Shown: positions 58,501-64,000 of the stretch, in pieces
How the letters are laid out: the number at the start of each line of letters is the position of its first letter
Position numbering within the stretch: position 1 is the stretch's first letter
Source of the DNA: Atrina japonica
Lineage: Eukaryota > Mollusca > Bivalvia > Pterioida > Pinnidae
Length of the DNA stretch: 64,000 nucleotides
Direction of reading: 5' to 3'
Assembly: GCA_030159075.1 (NCBI GenBank)
Contig: BROG01000532.1
Coordinates: forward strand, 391,001 to 455,000
Position numbers and translations under genes: made by a program
Notes under the pieces: generated by a model
What the model was told of the DNA's origin: nothing
Database searches by the model: none
Seen by the model: the letters and a program-made list of their open reading frames with translations, nothing else

Positions 58501-61039
58501 TAGGTTAATCAAAGAACCATATAAATAAGTTATATAGGTAAATATGAATGAATCACAGAACCAGATAAATAATTTATACAGGTAGAAATTGTTAATTACA
58601 GAACCAGATAAATAAGTTATACAGGTAAATATGGCTTAATCACAGACCAGATAAATAAGTTATACAGGTAAATATGGCTTAATCACAGAACCAGATAAAT
58701 AAGTTATACAGGTAAATATGGCTTAATCACAGAAACAGATAAATATGTTATACAGGCAGGGCTCGTATTAGAGGGCGACATGGGCGACATAGTCGCCCTG
58801 CATCACTCAAAGTCGCTCTCTGTTTGCCACAAAGCGAAATTCATGTCGCCTTGCATTTTGCCGATGTCGCTCTCCCACGGTCTAGGCTTTTGTTTACGAC
58901 TGTAGTAGCAAGTGACACGTGATCGAATGAAAGTGAAGTTTACCTGTGGATTAAAACTTGTTGTTTACTACGCATAGCCGACCTGGGTTATTATCACTTG
59001 GCGGTGATTTCACTAATTATAAATATCGCTTTAATTCAACCCACATCTCAGATGACGAGTGCAACAGGATGTATAACCCTTTCACACCTGTGTGCATTTT
59101 TTTATAATACAGAGGCCTCCGGCGATACAATAAGTATTATGCTATAGAGAAGTGTCACGCCTAATTTAGCATACCTGCATTTCATACTGCCTTTAAGGAT
59201 GTCCAATCCACATTAGAGGGCTGTAATTAATTCCTGATAATCTTTTAATTAGATTTGAAACTCAGTGATGATACACAAGATGAAGAAATGCCGACATTGG
59301 GCCACTTATGTCATTGCATTTTACATTGCATGTTCTCAAATTTCAACAGTCCAGTAAATAAGAAAATAAAATGCCAATATTTGTAAAATAACTAAAAAAG
59401 ATAGATATTGTGATTTTCAATCATTTGACACATAGACATGTTGTATGCTTGTTGCGATCACTTGGTGCATATATCATCGATGATAGGGCCTAGTGCCCAA
59501 ACAACAAATTAATCTTGAGAATATTTAGTGCTGTAAATAAAATCTACTATGTAATTTAATGCAAGTATCACATTTTGAGAAGTTATCAACTTGGTGTAAT
59601 TTTTATTAAAGCACAACATTTACTGGGCTATAGCTATTTTTTTACTGATATTTTACCCCCCCCCCCCCCAACAAAAAAAAAATACCAATATTGTAAATAG
59701 ATAAATGATTAAATCTAAAATTCTCTGCTGATTTTTAGTTTTGATAAACAATTATTAATTATTACTGGGGTTTTACTAAAGAAATGAATAATTAGTTAAT
59801 TTGCACCGAGTCTTTGTGAAAAGTAAAATGTGAGGTAGGCTTTATTCATTGTAGAAAATTCACAAAGTAAGTCATTTATGTTATTTGAAAAATTTCATTT
59901 CAATCAGTAGATCTAGTAAAGGGGAAATTAGATTTTTTTACATTTTAGATTTCCTTGTGAGTCAATTTTTTAGCCAATTTATGTGAAAACTCCAAGTTGT
60001 GTTTTGTATGGTATTACCCCCCCCCCCCAAATAAAGGCTATATATATATATATAAATAATATAAATATAAATATAATATATAATATAAATATATATAAAT
60101 ATATATATAATGCTTAAAAATGATTAGCAGTACTTCGTCTCCCTTGGCTTTTTAGAAGTCTCCCTACATATGAGAGAAGCCTCCCTCCAACAGCTGGAGG
60201 AAGAAGTGATGTCTCCCTCTTTATTAGACCCAGTGTGAGGCCTGACAGGTAAAAATAGGTTAATCACAGAACCAGATAATTTGTTCACTTGGAAGGTGAT
60301 TAAAAAAATTACAGGGTCAATTTGCATGTATGACCAACAGAAAAATGATTGAGTCGACAGGTATTTAAAAGATCAGTTTGTGCCAGGGTATATGATTTTC
60401 AAAAGTTTCAAATAGAAGTTAAAGTCAAAGATTTAGTTTGAATCATAATACTAACCTTCTGATCAGCAATTTCTCTTCTTCTTTGTTCTAATGCCCTTTG
60501 CTGTTCATTTGTATGGTCAACTATATTTTTCCCACCCACCAGCAGTTTACTTTCCATAGCCTGCAATATAGTGGAACATGTATTGATTGACCATCTTCTT
60601 TGCTATTGAAATGTGGTCTCTCAAAAGAGGTTTGATCTACAGGATTATCCAACCCAGTTGTTTTCTGAATATGATCTTGAAATATGTGGTTTAAGAAGAC
60701 AGGCTTCATTTCATATATCCTAACAGGACAAAATGTTTAGATATTGTTGACATCCAAGAAAATACAGATATCCTTGTTGAAAAATCAGAGCTTTACTAAG
60801 AGGAAATAAATCTTGTAAGAATACAGACAATTAAGAGGGATGTTTAATCAGCATCCCCTGGAAGGTAATTACCATTCAGAAAATATACTTTGATACATTA
60901 TATAATTAAAGACATGATCCACTTCCTTATCGTTTTCTAGTCTTACCTTTATTTTAGAAGCCAGAGCATCCCTAGCTTCCCTCTCACTATTCAGCTTCTG
61001 CTCCCTATCTTGTACCTCATTCAGTAGTTTATTCTTCTC
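34473..61039 (-). CDS. kif3b: Kinesin-II motor subunit KIF3B-like, C-terminal nine exons (partial gene)
   Basis: Subunit of heterotrimeric kinesin-II, which with KIF3A and KAP carries anterograde intraflagellar transport and other plus-end cargo. Nine exons with consensus GT/AG sites and matching phases give 307 C-terminal codons (924 bases with stop). Visible: the end of the stalk coiled coil ([71 protein letters not shown]), then the tail ([40 protein letters not shown]), and the C-terminus SRGLVPK, as I recall it for vertebrate KIF3B. The KIF3B/3C type is favoured over KIF3A on these motifs. The motor domain, neck and 5' end lie beyond 64000. No stop or frameshift disrupts the exons, so the gene looks functional. 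Introns are long (up to ~8.2 kb) and repeat-filled. Confidence 0.93.
34580..35195 (+). mobile_element. Family A interspersed repeat in the last kif3b intron
   Basis: Carries the family phrases (AAACTGGCCC, GGTTCTTGAGAAGAAGTCG, ACAGACAAAAGGCAATAGAAAC) and ends GACTCTTCAGCTCAAGTGACC plus a poly-A run. It stands antisense to the kinesin gene. Confidence 0.65.
35430..35672. repeat. Interspersed repeat with inverted GGGGCAT ends
   Basis: Starts near AACACAAATGCCCCCAG and ends near AGATGCCCCCAGAGGACC and CCAGGGGCATAACAC. Includes GGACAGACAGACGGACGATCC, a phrase common in molluscan repeats. No coding content. Confidence 0.45.
35690..35746 (-). CDS. kif3b: kif3b exon 8 of 9 (basic tail)
   Basis: 57 bases; one base finishing Gly, 18 codons rich in Lys/Arg ([13 protein letters not shown]), and two bases of the next Arg codon. 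Acceptor TTCTTTTTTTAG, donor ACTAG|GTTTGT. Confidence 0.88.
   Translation of the reverse strand, partial: YSCSADWQTIQKKRYKNY
35825..37000. repeat. 25-bp minisatellite, ~1.2 kb (kif3b intron)
   Basis: Units like GTGTACATGTGTGTAAGTAC plus AGAGA, period 25 in the core (36191, 36216); diverged at the left end and mixed with GTACATGTACACAAATACAG variants at the right end. Produces false open frames of up to 419 codons on both strands. Related arrays lie at 39655-39945 and 42540-42935 in the same intron. Confidence 0.93.
37001..38402. other. kif3b intron, nothing definite
   Basis: AT-rich. Around 37960-38040 there is a phrase (CAGTTAACCCTCTTTACAACG) resembling ends of Tc1/pogo-type MITEs, not enough to delimit one. 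No gene recognised. Confidence 0.45.
38403..38871 (-). mobile_element. V-SINE type SINE, copy 2, interrupted
   Basis: Same tRNA head on the minus strand (GAGCCGGCCTGGCTCAGT; B box GAGTTCGAGTCC) and GTTTGTTTGTTT tail as copies 1 and 3. The body is split between about 38520 and 38740 by extra sequence that the other copies lack. Confidence 0.82.
38522..38742. mobile_element. Small element nested in the SINE
   Basis: A ~215 bp insert with repeated palindromic ACTGGTCA...TGGACCAGT words. Its ends CAGACATTTTGAAA and (reverse) CAGAGTTTTTGAAA form short inverted repeats. The flanking SINE word ACTGCA is present on both sides, which fits an ~8-bp target duplication with one mismatch. A hAT-like MITE is possible. 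Confidence 0.5.
38872..39654. other. kif3b intron, nothing definite
   Basis: AT-rich. Around 39345-39405 the phrase ATAATGAATGTTGTTGTAAA recalls the ends of pogo-like MITEs. No gene seen. Confidence 0.4.
39655..39945. repeat. 27-bp minisatellite (kif3b intron)
   Basis: About 11 units of GTACATGTACGCAAGTACAG plus AGAAAGC, period 27 (39691, 39718). Clearly related to the 25-bp array at 35825-37000. Open frames on both strands are artefacts. Confidence 0.92.
39948..40400 (+). repeat. Interspersed repeat (family B fragment)
   Basis: Starts AGAGCCTTAACAGTCACCTG. Contains GGGGCAGAATCCTTGCATTT, TTTTGGTAAAGG and AACAATGCATTCAGTCTTTC, phrases shared with 41960-42540. Confidence 0.6.
40401..41628. 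other. kif3b intron; less AT-rich patch at 40740-41340
   Basis: Mostly unassigned. 40740-41340 has more CpG than its surroundings, a TATAAATA (about 40892), a GTAACCCCGTAATACGGGCC palindromic phrase (about 41163), and CTTCCGG. It might be an old promoter or a DNA-transposon end; no exon is recognised. Confidence 0.35.
41629..41694 (+). tRNA. tRNA-like pseudogene or SINE head (Gln-like)
   Basis: TGGCGTAATGGTTAGCAC (A box) and GGGGTTCGAATC (B box) at tRNA spacing, with TTTTGAA where a Gln (TTG) anticodon loop would be, followed by a poly-T run. The acceptor and T stems do not pair, so it is not a working tRNA gene. Confidence 0.5.
41960..42540 (+). repeat. Interspersed repeat (family B), two partial modules
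   Basis: The phrase GGGxAGAGxxxxTGCxCTxxGGG with TTTTGGTAGAGG and CATTCAGTxTTTCTTT occurs twice (about 42040-42150 and 42185-42290). Ends GATGCCGCCAGACGGGAACC and GAGTGATTCAGGTTACC, directly before the next minisatellite. The 94-codon frame at 42188-42472 lies in it and is not considered real. Confidence 0.6.
42540..42935. repeat. ~27-bp minisatellite (kif3b intron), with a 130-bp internal duplication
   Basis: Units like GTATACATGTATGCAAGTAC plus AGAGAAA. The stretch from about 42605 to 42735 is repeated almost exactly at 42739-42869. Related to the arrays at 35825 and 39655. Confidence 0.9.
42936..43906. other. kif3b intron, mostly unassigned
   Basis: A pyrimidine-rich stretch lies at 43040-43420. 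A degenerate trace of the TATACAT minisatellite lies at about 43555-43640. No gene recognised. Confidence 0.45.
43907..44046 (-). CDS. kif3b: kif3b exon 7 of 9 (tail)
   Basis: 140 bases, phase 0 in and 2 out; encodes [20 protein letters not shown] ... IQAALDAAL and an acidic DEDDIE, a strongly conserved kinesin-II tail block. Acceptor GCATATTGCAG, donor GGAGG|GTATGT. Confidence 0.94.
44047..44499. other. kif3b intron
   Basis: Includes 44210-44460, which has GTTTGAATGTACTCCAAGCA and a second similar phrase near 44360 (GTTTGAATGCATTCCAAGCA), a diverged ~145 bp duplication. No gene. Confidence 0.5.
44500..44605 (-). CDS. kif3b: kif3b exon 6 of 9 (tail)
   Basis: 106 bases; one base to finish the split Asn codon, then 35 codons including [19 protein letters not shown] and NPRFK. 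Acceptor TTTATCTGTAG, donor TTTAAA|GTAAGT. Confidence 0.92.
44951..45064 (-). CDS. kif3b: kif3b exon 5 of 9 (start of tail)
   Basis: 114 bases; its first base completes the split Lys codon, then [16 protein letters not shown] and the acidic [15 protein letters not shown]. Donor AAAAA|GTAAGT, leaving two bases. Confidence 0.92.
45065..46320. other. kif3b intron, unassigned
   Basis: AT-rich, no recognisable gene, RNA or repeat boundary. The 61-codon frame at 45255-45440 is not supported by anything else. Confidence 0.45.
46321..46745. repeat. ~155-bp tandem repeat, nearly 3 copies
   Basis: AAAAGGGGAAATAACTCCCA (and variants) followed by CCTGACAATTTCGGCCC, TTTGCATGAAC and TATTATACTTTTCAAGA, at about 46340, 46498 and 46665. 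A fourth, separate copy is at 48160-48290. Confidence 0.75.
46840..48300 (+). mobile_element. Family A interspersed repeats, two to three joined copies
   Basis: The family sequence restarts near 47360 and 47585 (ATGAGGCCTAATGGGCCGTA). Contains the uninterrupted site ATATGTACTAAGTTATGGTGCT (two pieces: ATATGTACTAAGTTATG + GTGCT) near 47155, which serves as the empty-site reference for the insertion at 50821-53753. Confidence 0.7.
48280..48545. repeat. ~124-bp tandem duplication
   Basis: CATGAAATGTAACAACA ... CAGCCAATCAGAGG ... GTGGCCATCTTGGATTT is written twice (from about 48280 and 48408). CCAAT and CCATCTTGG words are included; no gene nearby. Confidence 0.75.
48790..49078 (-). mobile_element. 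tRNA-derived SINE, second family
   Basis: On the minus strand: GTGGCAAAGTGGTAGAGCAG (A box region) and GGTCACAGGTTCAATTC (B box), then a body with CTTTCAGATGAAAC, as in V-SINE cores. Differs in head from the copies at 7957, 38403 and 62954. Confidence 0.65.
49280..49398 (-). CDS. kif3b: kif3b exon 4 of 9 (coiled coil)
   Basis: 119 bases, phase 0 in and 2 out; begins [16 protein letters not shown] and ends ELTRDLKL plus two bases of a Lys codon. Acceptor CTGTTTTTCAG, donor CTTAA|GTATGA. Confidence 0.92.
49425..49625. mobile_element. Possible MITE with CTCTCGA repeats
   Basis: CAGGTGACTCTCGATGGCAC followed by three ACTCTCGA(T/A)...TCAAAATCTCAAAG-like modules. This recalls pogo/Tc1-type MITE ends, but the right end is not defined. 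Confidence 0.4.
49626..50539. other. kif3b intron, unassigned
   Basis: AT-rich; no gene, RNA or clear repeat boundary seen. Confidence 0.45.
50540..50802 (+). mobile_element. Family A repeat, left part
   Basis: Starts CCATGAGAGGCCCAATGGGC and runs to ATATGTACTAAGTTATG (50786-50802), where the truncated LTR-element copy interrupts it. The family sequence resumes at 53754. Confidence 0.65.
50821..53753 (-). mobile_element. 5'-truncated copy of the env-bearing LTR element
   Basis: Matches the intact element in reverse from the env region near 20347 to the LTR. The LTR lies at 50821-51483 (with TGTTACA at its start) and lacks about 55 bases covering AATAAA and the last bases of U5. Then come the 3' non-coding region (GGACTTTCC block, CCAGGTCA words), the env tail ORF relics and the env C-terminal half. 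It diverges clearly from the intact copy, so it is older or from another subfamily. It lacks gag and pol. Flanking ATATGTACTAAGTTATG (17 bases) occurs on both sides. Confidence 0.9.
53245..53436 (-). pseudogene. env: env fragment in the truncated copy
   Basis: A 63-codon open piece equivalent to about 20650-20840 of the intact element ([20 protein letters not shown]). It stays open where the intact copy has an extra base (near 20755), which shows which copy carries the indel. Confidence 0.75.
53754..53965 (+). mobile_element. Family A repeat, right part
   Basis: Begins with the second ATATGTACTAAGTTATG (53754-53770) and continues the family sequence to CAATAGGTCACCATGACCCTTTGG. Confidence 0.65.
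53966..54290. repeat. 57-bp tandem repeat, about 5.5 copies
   Basis: Unit CAATACAAGAGCCCCAAGGG plus GTCATAATGCTCACT and GCAAAACTGACAACATTAC; phase marks at 54194 and 54251. 57 is a multiple of 3, which explains the open frames on both strands. Confidence 0.9.
54689..54808 (-). CDS. kif3b: kif3b exon 3 of 9 (coiled coil)
   Basis: 120 bases, phase 0/0, 40 codons, ending [16 protein letters not shown]. The acceptor CTGTCGTTAG has a weak pyrimidine tract; donor AAAAAG|GTCAGT. Confidence 0.88.
54809..56957. other. kif3b intron, unassigned
   Basis: AT-rich with poly-A/T runs. 55010-55250 is less AT-rich and includes TCCGCCATCTTG, a YY1-type word. 56735-56870 holds several TTCTGTGCGAACAGAATAAT-like inverted and direct words, looking like a low-copy palindromic element. 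No gene recognised. Confidence 0.4.
56958..57080. repeat. Long inverted repeat, ~46-bp arms
   Basis: The left arm (about 56966-57010) and right arm (about 57025-57071), both with ATTCATTTCCAAT and AAAATGAGTAC read from opposite strands, pair with a few mismatches around a 14-base loop. Probably a MITE remnant. Confidence 0.75.
57081..57694. other. kif3b intron, unassigned
   Basis: Contains GTGACGTCAG (about 57280), a CRE word. No exon or repeat boundary recognised. Confidence 0.4.
57700..58402 (+). mobile_element. Family A interspersed repeat
   Basis: Family phrases GTTCATGAGAAGAAG, TCCAGTGGTTCATTAGAAG and, at the end, GGCAACAGCAATAACTCACTTGG. Confidence 0.6.
58405..58757. repeat. 43-bp tandem repeat, about 8 copies
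   Basis: AATCACAGAACCAGATAAAT plus AAGTTATACAGGTAAATATGG. The array stops at TTATACAGG (58757), and one more partial unit reappears at 60242-60290, beyond an insertion. Confidence 0.92.
58758..60241. mobile_element. ~1.5 kb DNA-transposon-like insertion splitting the 43-bp array
   Basis: Left end CAGGGCTCGTATTAGAGGGC GACATGG; right end in reverse CAGGCCTCACACTGGGTCTA ATAAAGAGGGAGACAT; an imperfect inverted repeat. ACAGG flanks both sides (58753-58757, 60242-60246) and the 43-bp unit resumes in register, so the insertion and a 5-bp target duplication are both visible. The interior is AT-rich with C-runs, and no transposase frame is seen, so it is non-autonomous. CAGGG starts suggest hAT, but hAT makes 8-bp duplications, so the class is open. 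Confidence 0.65.
60242..60290. repeat. Resumed 43-bp repeat unit
   Basis: ACAGGTAAAAATAGGTTAAT then CACAGAACCAGATAA: one unit of the array at 58405-58757, on the far side of the insertion. Confidence 0.85.
60456..60560 (-). CDS. kif3b: kif3b exon 2 of 9 (coiled coil)
   Basis: 105 bases, phase 0/0, 35 codons beginning [20 protein letters not shown], the most diagnostic kinesin-II stalk segment here. Acceptor TATATTGCAG, donor AGAAG|GTTAGT. Confidence 0.93.
60561..60946. other. kif3b intron
   Basis: Short intron (386 bases) without recognisable elements. Confidence 0.6.
60947..61039 (-). CDS. kif3b: kif3b exon 1 of 9 in the window (coiled coil)
   Basis: 93 bases, phase 0/0, 31 codons beginning [16 protein letters not shown]. 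Acceptor ATATATTTTAG, donor AAAG|GTAAGA. The preceding exon was not found before the window edge. Confidence 0.9.
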
Positions 61040-62029
61040 CTAAAATATATAAAGTATAATTGCCATTGGTCAAGTTATTTCAAATTTGTAAGAATATTAA
61101 TGGTTATCTTGTTTGGAATATACAAATGATTACAATCTGATTTGACCTATATATCCTTTTAAACTGTGATTGTTTTACAGCCTTTGACCTATATCATGTA
61201 ATCAGACCATTTTTCAAAGCATACCTTAAAAGTAATTCATTATGAATTTATCTAACCTATTCTCCTATTACTTTTGACAAATGAAATACTATACACTAGT
61301 TCTTGTTTTCATTTAATGTTCATTTTAATGAATAGGTGCCAACCTTAAAATGTATCAATCAGTAATACTAGTGCAATTTTTCTGTAATTTGAGATAATTT
61401 TCAGGATCCCAAAATTACTTGAATAAAATGTTCCTCACTATACAAGCTTACTAAGTACAATAGGCCTAATTTTTGCCTAATCTTCAATTTTTTCAACGAT
61501 GTTGCCAATTAAATTTAACAATTTAAAGACATGAATGTTTCAACCAAGTGACATAGGAAGCAGATGTCTGACAGTATATGCAGGGCTCAGGAAAACTACT
61601 TGTCTGTGACAAGTGAAAATCGGATTTGGCAAGTGAAATCAGAAAAGCACTCCTTCAATGGATAGGTATTTTAAAATAATCAAAAGTTAAAATGTGTAGA
61701 TAATTTTTGCTTTACACTGTATCCATTAATATTACATCATAAAGTTATGAGCTAACCTGAAATTAACACCTATCTGGTTACGCTAGATACAATCCAAAGC
61801 ACAGAGTAATCAAAGATTACCAAGCTCACCTCATGTATAATCAACTTCACTTCAATCGTGATCTATACTGATAATAAACTTTTCTTAATAAATTTTCATT
61901 TCATTTTGGCAATGAAATATAAGGATTTATGGACTGTTTATTATCAATATTTTTCATTGTTATTTTTCACCTTTATGCAGGCAAATTGGCTTTGTATTCA
62001 TGAAATCTTAGTCTTAATAAAGAATAATA
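61040..62029. other. kif3b intron (upstream side), mostly unassigned
   Basis: AT-rich. A CAGGGCTCAGGAAAACTACT start near 61586, followed by CTTGTC and GACAAGTG words, marks the left end of a hAT-like MITE related to 8367-8583; its right end is not seen. Confidence 0.4.
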
Positions 62030-62880
62030 AAGTTTGGTCTGTCTTATGCTACATCTTTCTGAGATAATGCCAAAATAAAATCTTTTTATTGTGGTCACTA
62101 AAGCGTGAAATGTAGGTAAGATGCCAAATCCCCAAACTACAAGTTAATATCTATAACCATACAAGCTTGGTCTGTCTAGTGCTATTACTTTCTCAGAGAA
62201 TGCCAAAATCAAATCTTCCTAAAATGGTCACCCAACCATGAAATGTAGGTCATATGCACCATCTGCAGCATGCAAGCTGATAGTCATCATATGACACACA
62301 TCCATGCTAGTTTGGTCTGTCTAAGGCTACTTCTTTCTAAGAGAATGCCAAAACAAAATCTTTTTAACGTGGTCATTCAACCGTGAAATGTAGGTCAGAT
62401 GCAACATGCAAGCTGATAGTCATCATATGACACTTCATCCATGCAAGTTTGGTCAGTCTAAGTCTACACCTTTATGAGAAAATGCCAAAATCAAATCTTC
62501 TTAACTCAAACCATGAAATTACTATTACTGTCTCAGAGAATGGCCAAATCAAATCTTCCTAACGTGGTCACCCAACCATGAAATGTAGGTCAGATGCAAC
62601 ATCTGCAACATGCAACCTGATAGTCATCATATGACACATCATCCATGCAAATTTGGTCTGTTTAGCATTTCTACTTTCAGATATAATGCTGAAATGAAAT
62701 CTTAACAGAACTGTAAATCTTCTTAACATGGTCACTGAACCGTAAATCTTCTTAACATAGTCATTCAGATGCAGGTCAAAGGTCATATACAGCATCTGCA
62801 CCCCACATTCTGATTCTCATAACTAGATGTATCATGCTGACAAGTTTTGACATTCTAGAACTTCCGGTTACAGAAATATA
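62030..62880. repeat. ~140-bp tandem repeat, about 5 copies
   Basis: TTTGGTCTGTCTA...GAGAATGCCAAAATCAAATC... recurs at about 62033, 62168, 62311, 62448 and 62652, with CGTGAAATGTAGGTCAGATG in most units. It ends with a module finishing CACTTCGTGAAGTG (hairpin) just before the SINE. Confidence 0.85.
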
Positions 62881-62953
62881 AGTCTGGACGCCGATGCGGA
62901 TACCGGGGGTATAGCATAAGCCCACTTTCACTTCGTGAAGTGAGCTAAAAATA

Positions 62954-63202
62954 GAGCCGGCCTGGCTCAGTTGGTAGCATGTTAGACTCTTGATCGTGAG
63001 ATTGTGAGTTTGAGTCCAGCAAATGACAGGTTGGTTTCTTGTCCTTCAGATGAGACAGTAAAACTCCCGTGTTGCAGTCGGTGGGCATGTTAAAGAACCC
63101 TCACTGCTCAATGGCCGTAAGTGCATTTGGTGATGTCTCCATATGAATGAAATATTCTTGAGTGGGACATTAAACAACAATAAACAAAGAAACAAACAAA
63201 CC
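62954..63202 (+). mobile_element. V-SINE type SINE, copy 3
   Basis: GAGCCGGCCTGGCTCAGTTG (A box), GAGTTTGAGTCC (degenerate B box), core TTCAGATGAGACAGTAAAAC and TGTTAAAGAACCCTCACTGC, tail AAACAAAGAAACAAACAAACC. It lacks the break seen in copy 2 and gives the clearest full-length reference. Confidence 0.88.
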
Positions 63203-63775
63203 AAAAAGTACCATCAGGGATTCGCCTATCTTATTTACATAAGAAACAAAATAGCAGTAGCTCGTAGTCAGTTGAAGCAATGTAATTTTTTTCAAAAACT
63301 CAAATTACGAAGCTTGTTATAGAGGGGAAGGAAAGAAATAAATATCTTGACGGAAACAAAAATAAATGCCACGCATTTCATTGAGCAAATTCAGAGCATT
63401 ATCAGTTAGAAACTGAAACCTCAAGTTCCAGCATATGAAATACTTAACTTCAGCCTTGGGCCAATTTCTACTGTATTAGGCTAGTAATCAAACAATTTTA
63501 AAACACAAGAGACAGGAAGATAACAAAAGTGATGATGAAAAGAGTGAGTAGGCTGATCTGGCCAAGAAACATGAGTATAGCTGTTTTAAGAAATTCATAA
63601 AAAATTCTAGAAATCAAATCAAAAAAATCAAAAAGACATTTTTCAACTACATACAAGTAAAATACTTTAATGCATCATTGTGAATGCAAGGGGAGATAAT
63701 TGAAGAAATCATGCAAAAATTACTGAAAATGATAAACTTGAATTATACATTAATGTAGATCACTCCGAAACTATC
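63203..63775. other. kif3b intron, unassigned
   Basis: AT-rich; nothing recognised. Confidence 0.45.
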
Positions 63776-64000
63776 TGTTTTTTAATTCATGCAGCTGTTC
63801 TGGAGAAGTAGATTTTTAAAGCGGGTACCTTTTGGGACTTATTTTTCCCCGCCCTAGATCCACCCCAGGGCCAACCTGGCTGAAAACTACAAACTTGGTA
63901 AAAGAGATTGAGCACTTGCGTCCTGTCAGGTTTCATCAAAATCCCTTCAGTGGTTTCAGAGAAGAAGTTGAAAATATGAAAAAGTTAATGGCTGGATGCC
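63776..64000 (+). mobile_element. Family A-like repeat, cut by the window edge
   Basis: GGTACCTTTTGGGACTTATT, then TTTCAGAGAAGAAGTTGAAA and GTTAATGGCTGGATGCC. Diverged member of the interspersed repeats. Confidence 0.5.

Noticed and set aside
61824..61861. Possible 36-base upstream kif3b exon ending before GTGAGC on the minus strand
   Set aside because: It would read ITIEVKLIIHE-like residues with a poor acceptor and no convincing fit to the kinesin stalk before the next exon.
1..64000. CRISPR arrays or bacterial-type operons
   Set aside because: Tandem repeats here have no unique spacers of constant length, no cas genes occur, and gene structure is eukaryotic.

Overview
The window is animal nuclear DNA, AT-rich and dense in repeats, most probably from a bivalve or other mollusc. 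The reasons are the intron-split ciliary kinesin gene, tRNA-headed SINEs of the V-SINE type known from molluscs, many short minisatellites, and degenerate ~1 kb interspersed repeats. There is no bacterial-type gene organisation. Almost all long open frames are either transposon genes or by-products of tandem repeats.

Layout. (1) 1-2610: 51-bp and 42-bp tandem repeats; the 42-bp array is split by an interspersed repeat. (2) 2613-5300: remains of a Polinton/Maverick element: a broken family B DNA polymerase on the minus strand and, head-to-head, a plus-strand fragment that I recall as the N-terminal part of the same protein family. (3) 5305-7125: three copies of a ~550 bp element, two of them forming a large inverted repeat, followed by a promoter-like cluster and hairpin (7328-7670). 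(4) 7957-11134: SINEs, a 336-bp dimeric tandem repeat and minisatellites. (5) 11135-23316: a nearly complete 12.2 kb Ty3/Gypsy-type LTR retrotransposon with gag, protease, RT, RNase H, integrase, a 49-codon ORF, an unrecognised 332-aa ORF (called ORFx here), and an envelope gene with signal peptide, furin-type site and transmembrane anchor. It sits inside a 31-bp tandem array that continues to about 29990. (6) 34473-61039: the last nine coding exons of a kinesin-II motor subunit (KIF3B-like) on the minus strand; the motor domain lies beyond the right edge. Its introns hold minisatellites, SINEs, DNA-transposon-like elements and a second, truncated copy of the LTR element (50821-53753).

The most interesting unit is the envelope-bearing LTR element. 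Each LTR carries a perfect three-box heat-shock element 35 bases upstream of a TATA box. A consensus splice donor lies just after the primer-binding site, and a strong acceptor lies 15 bases before the env ATG. ORFx has no obvious relative. The LTRs differ by one substitution plus small indels, yet gag, pol and env each carry single-base frame breaks, while ORFx and the small ORF are intact. Either this is a recently inserted defective copy or the assembly has homopolymer errors.
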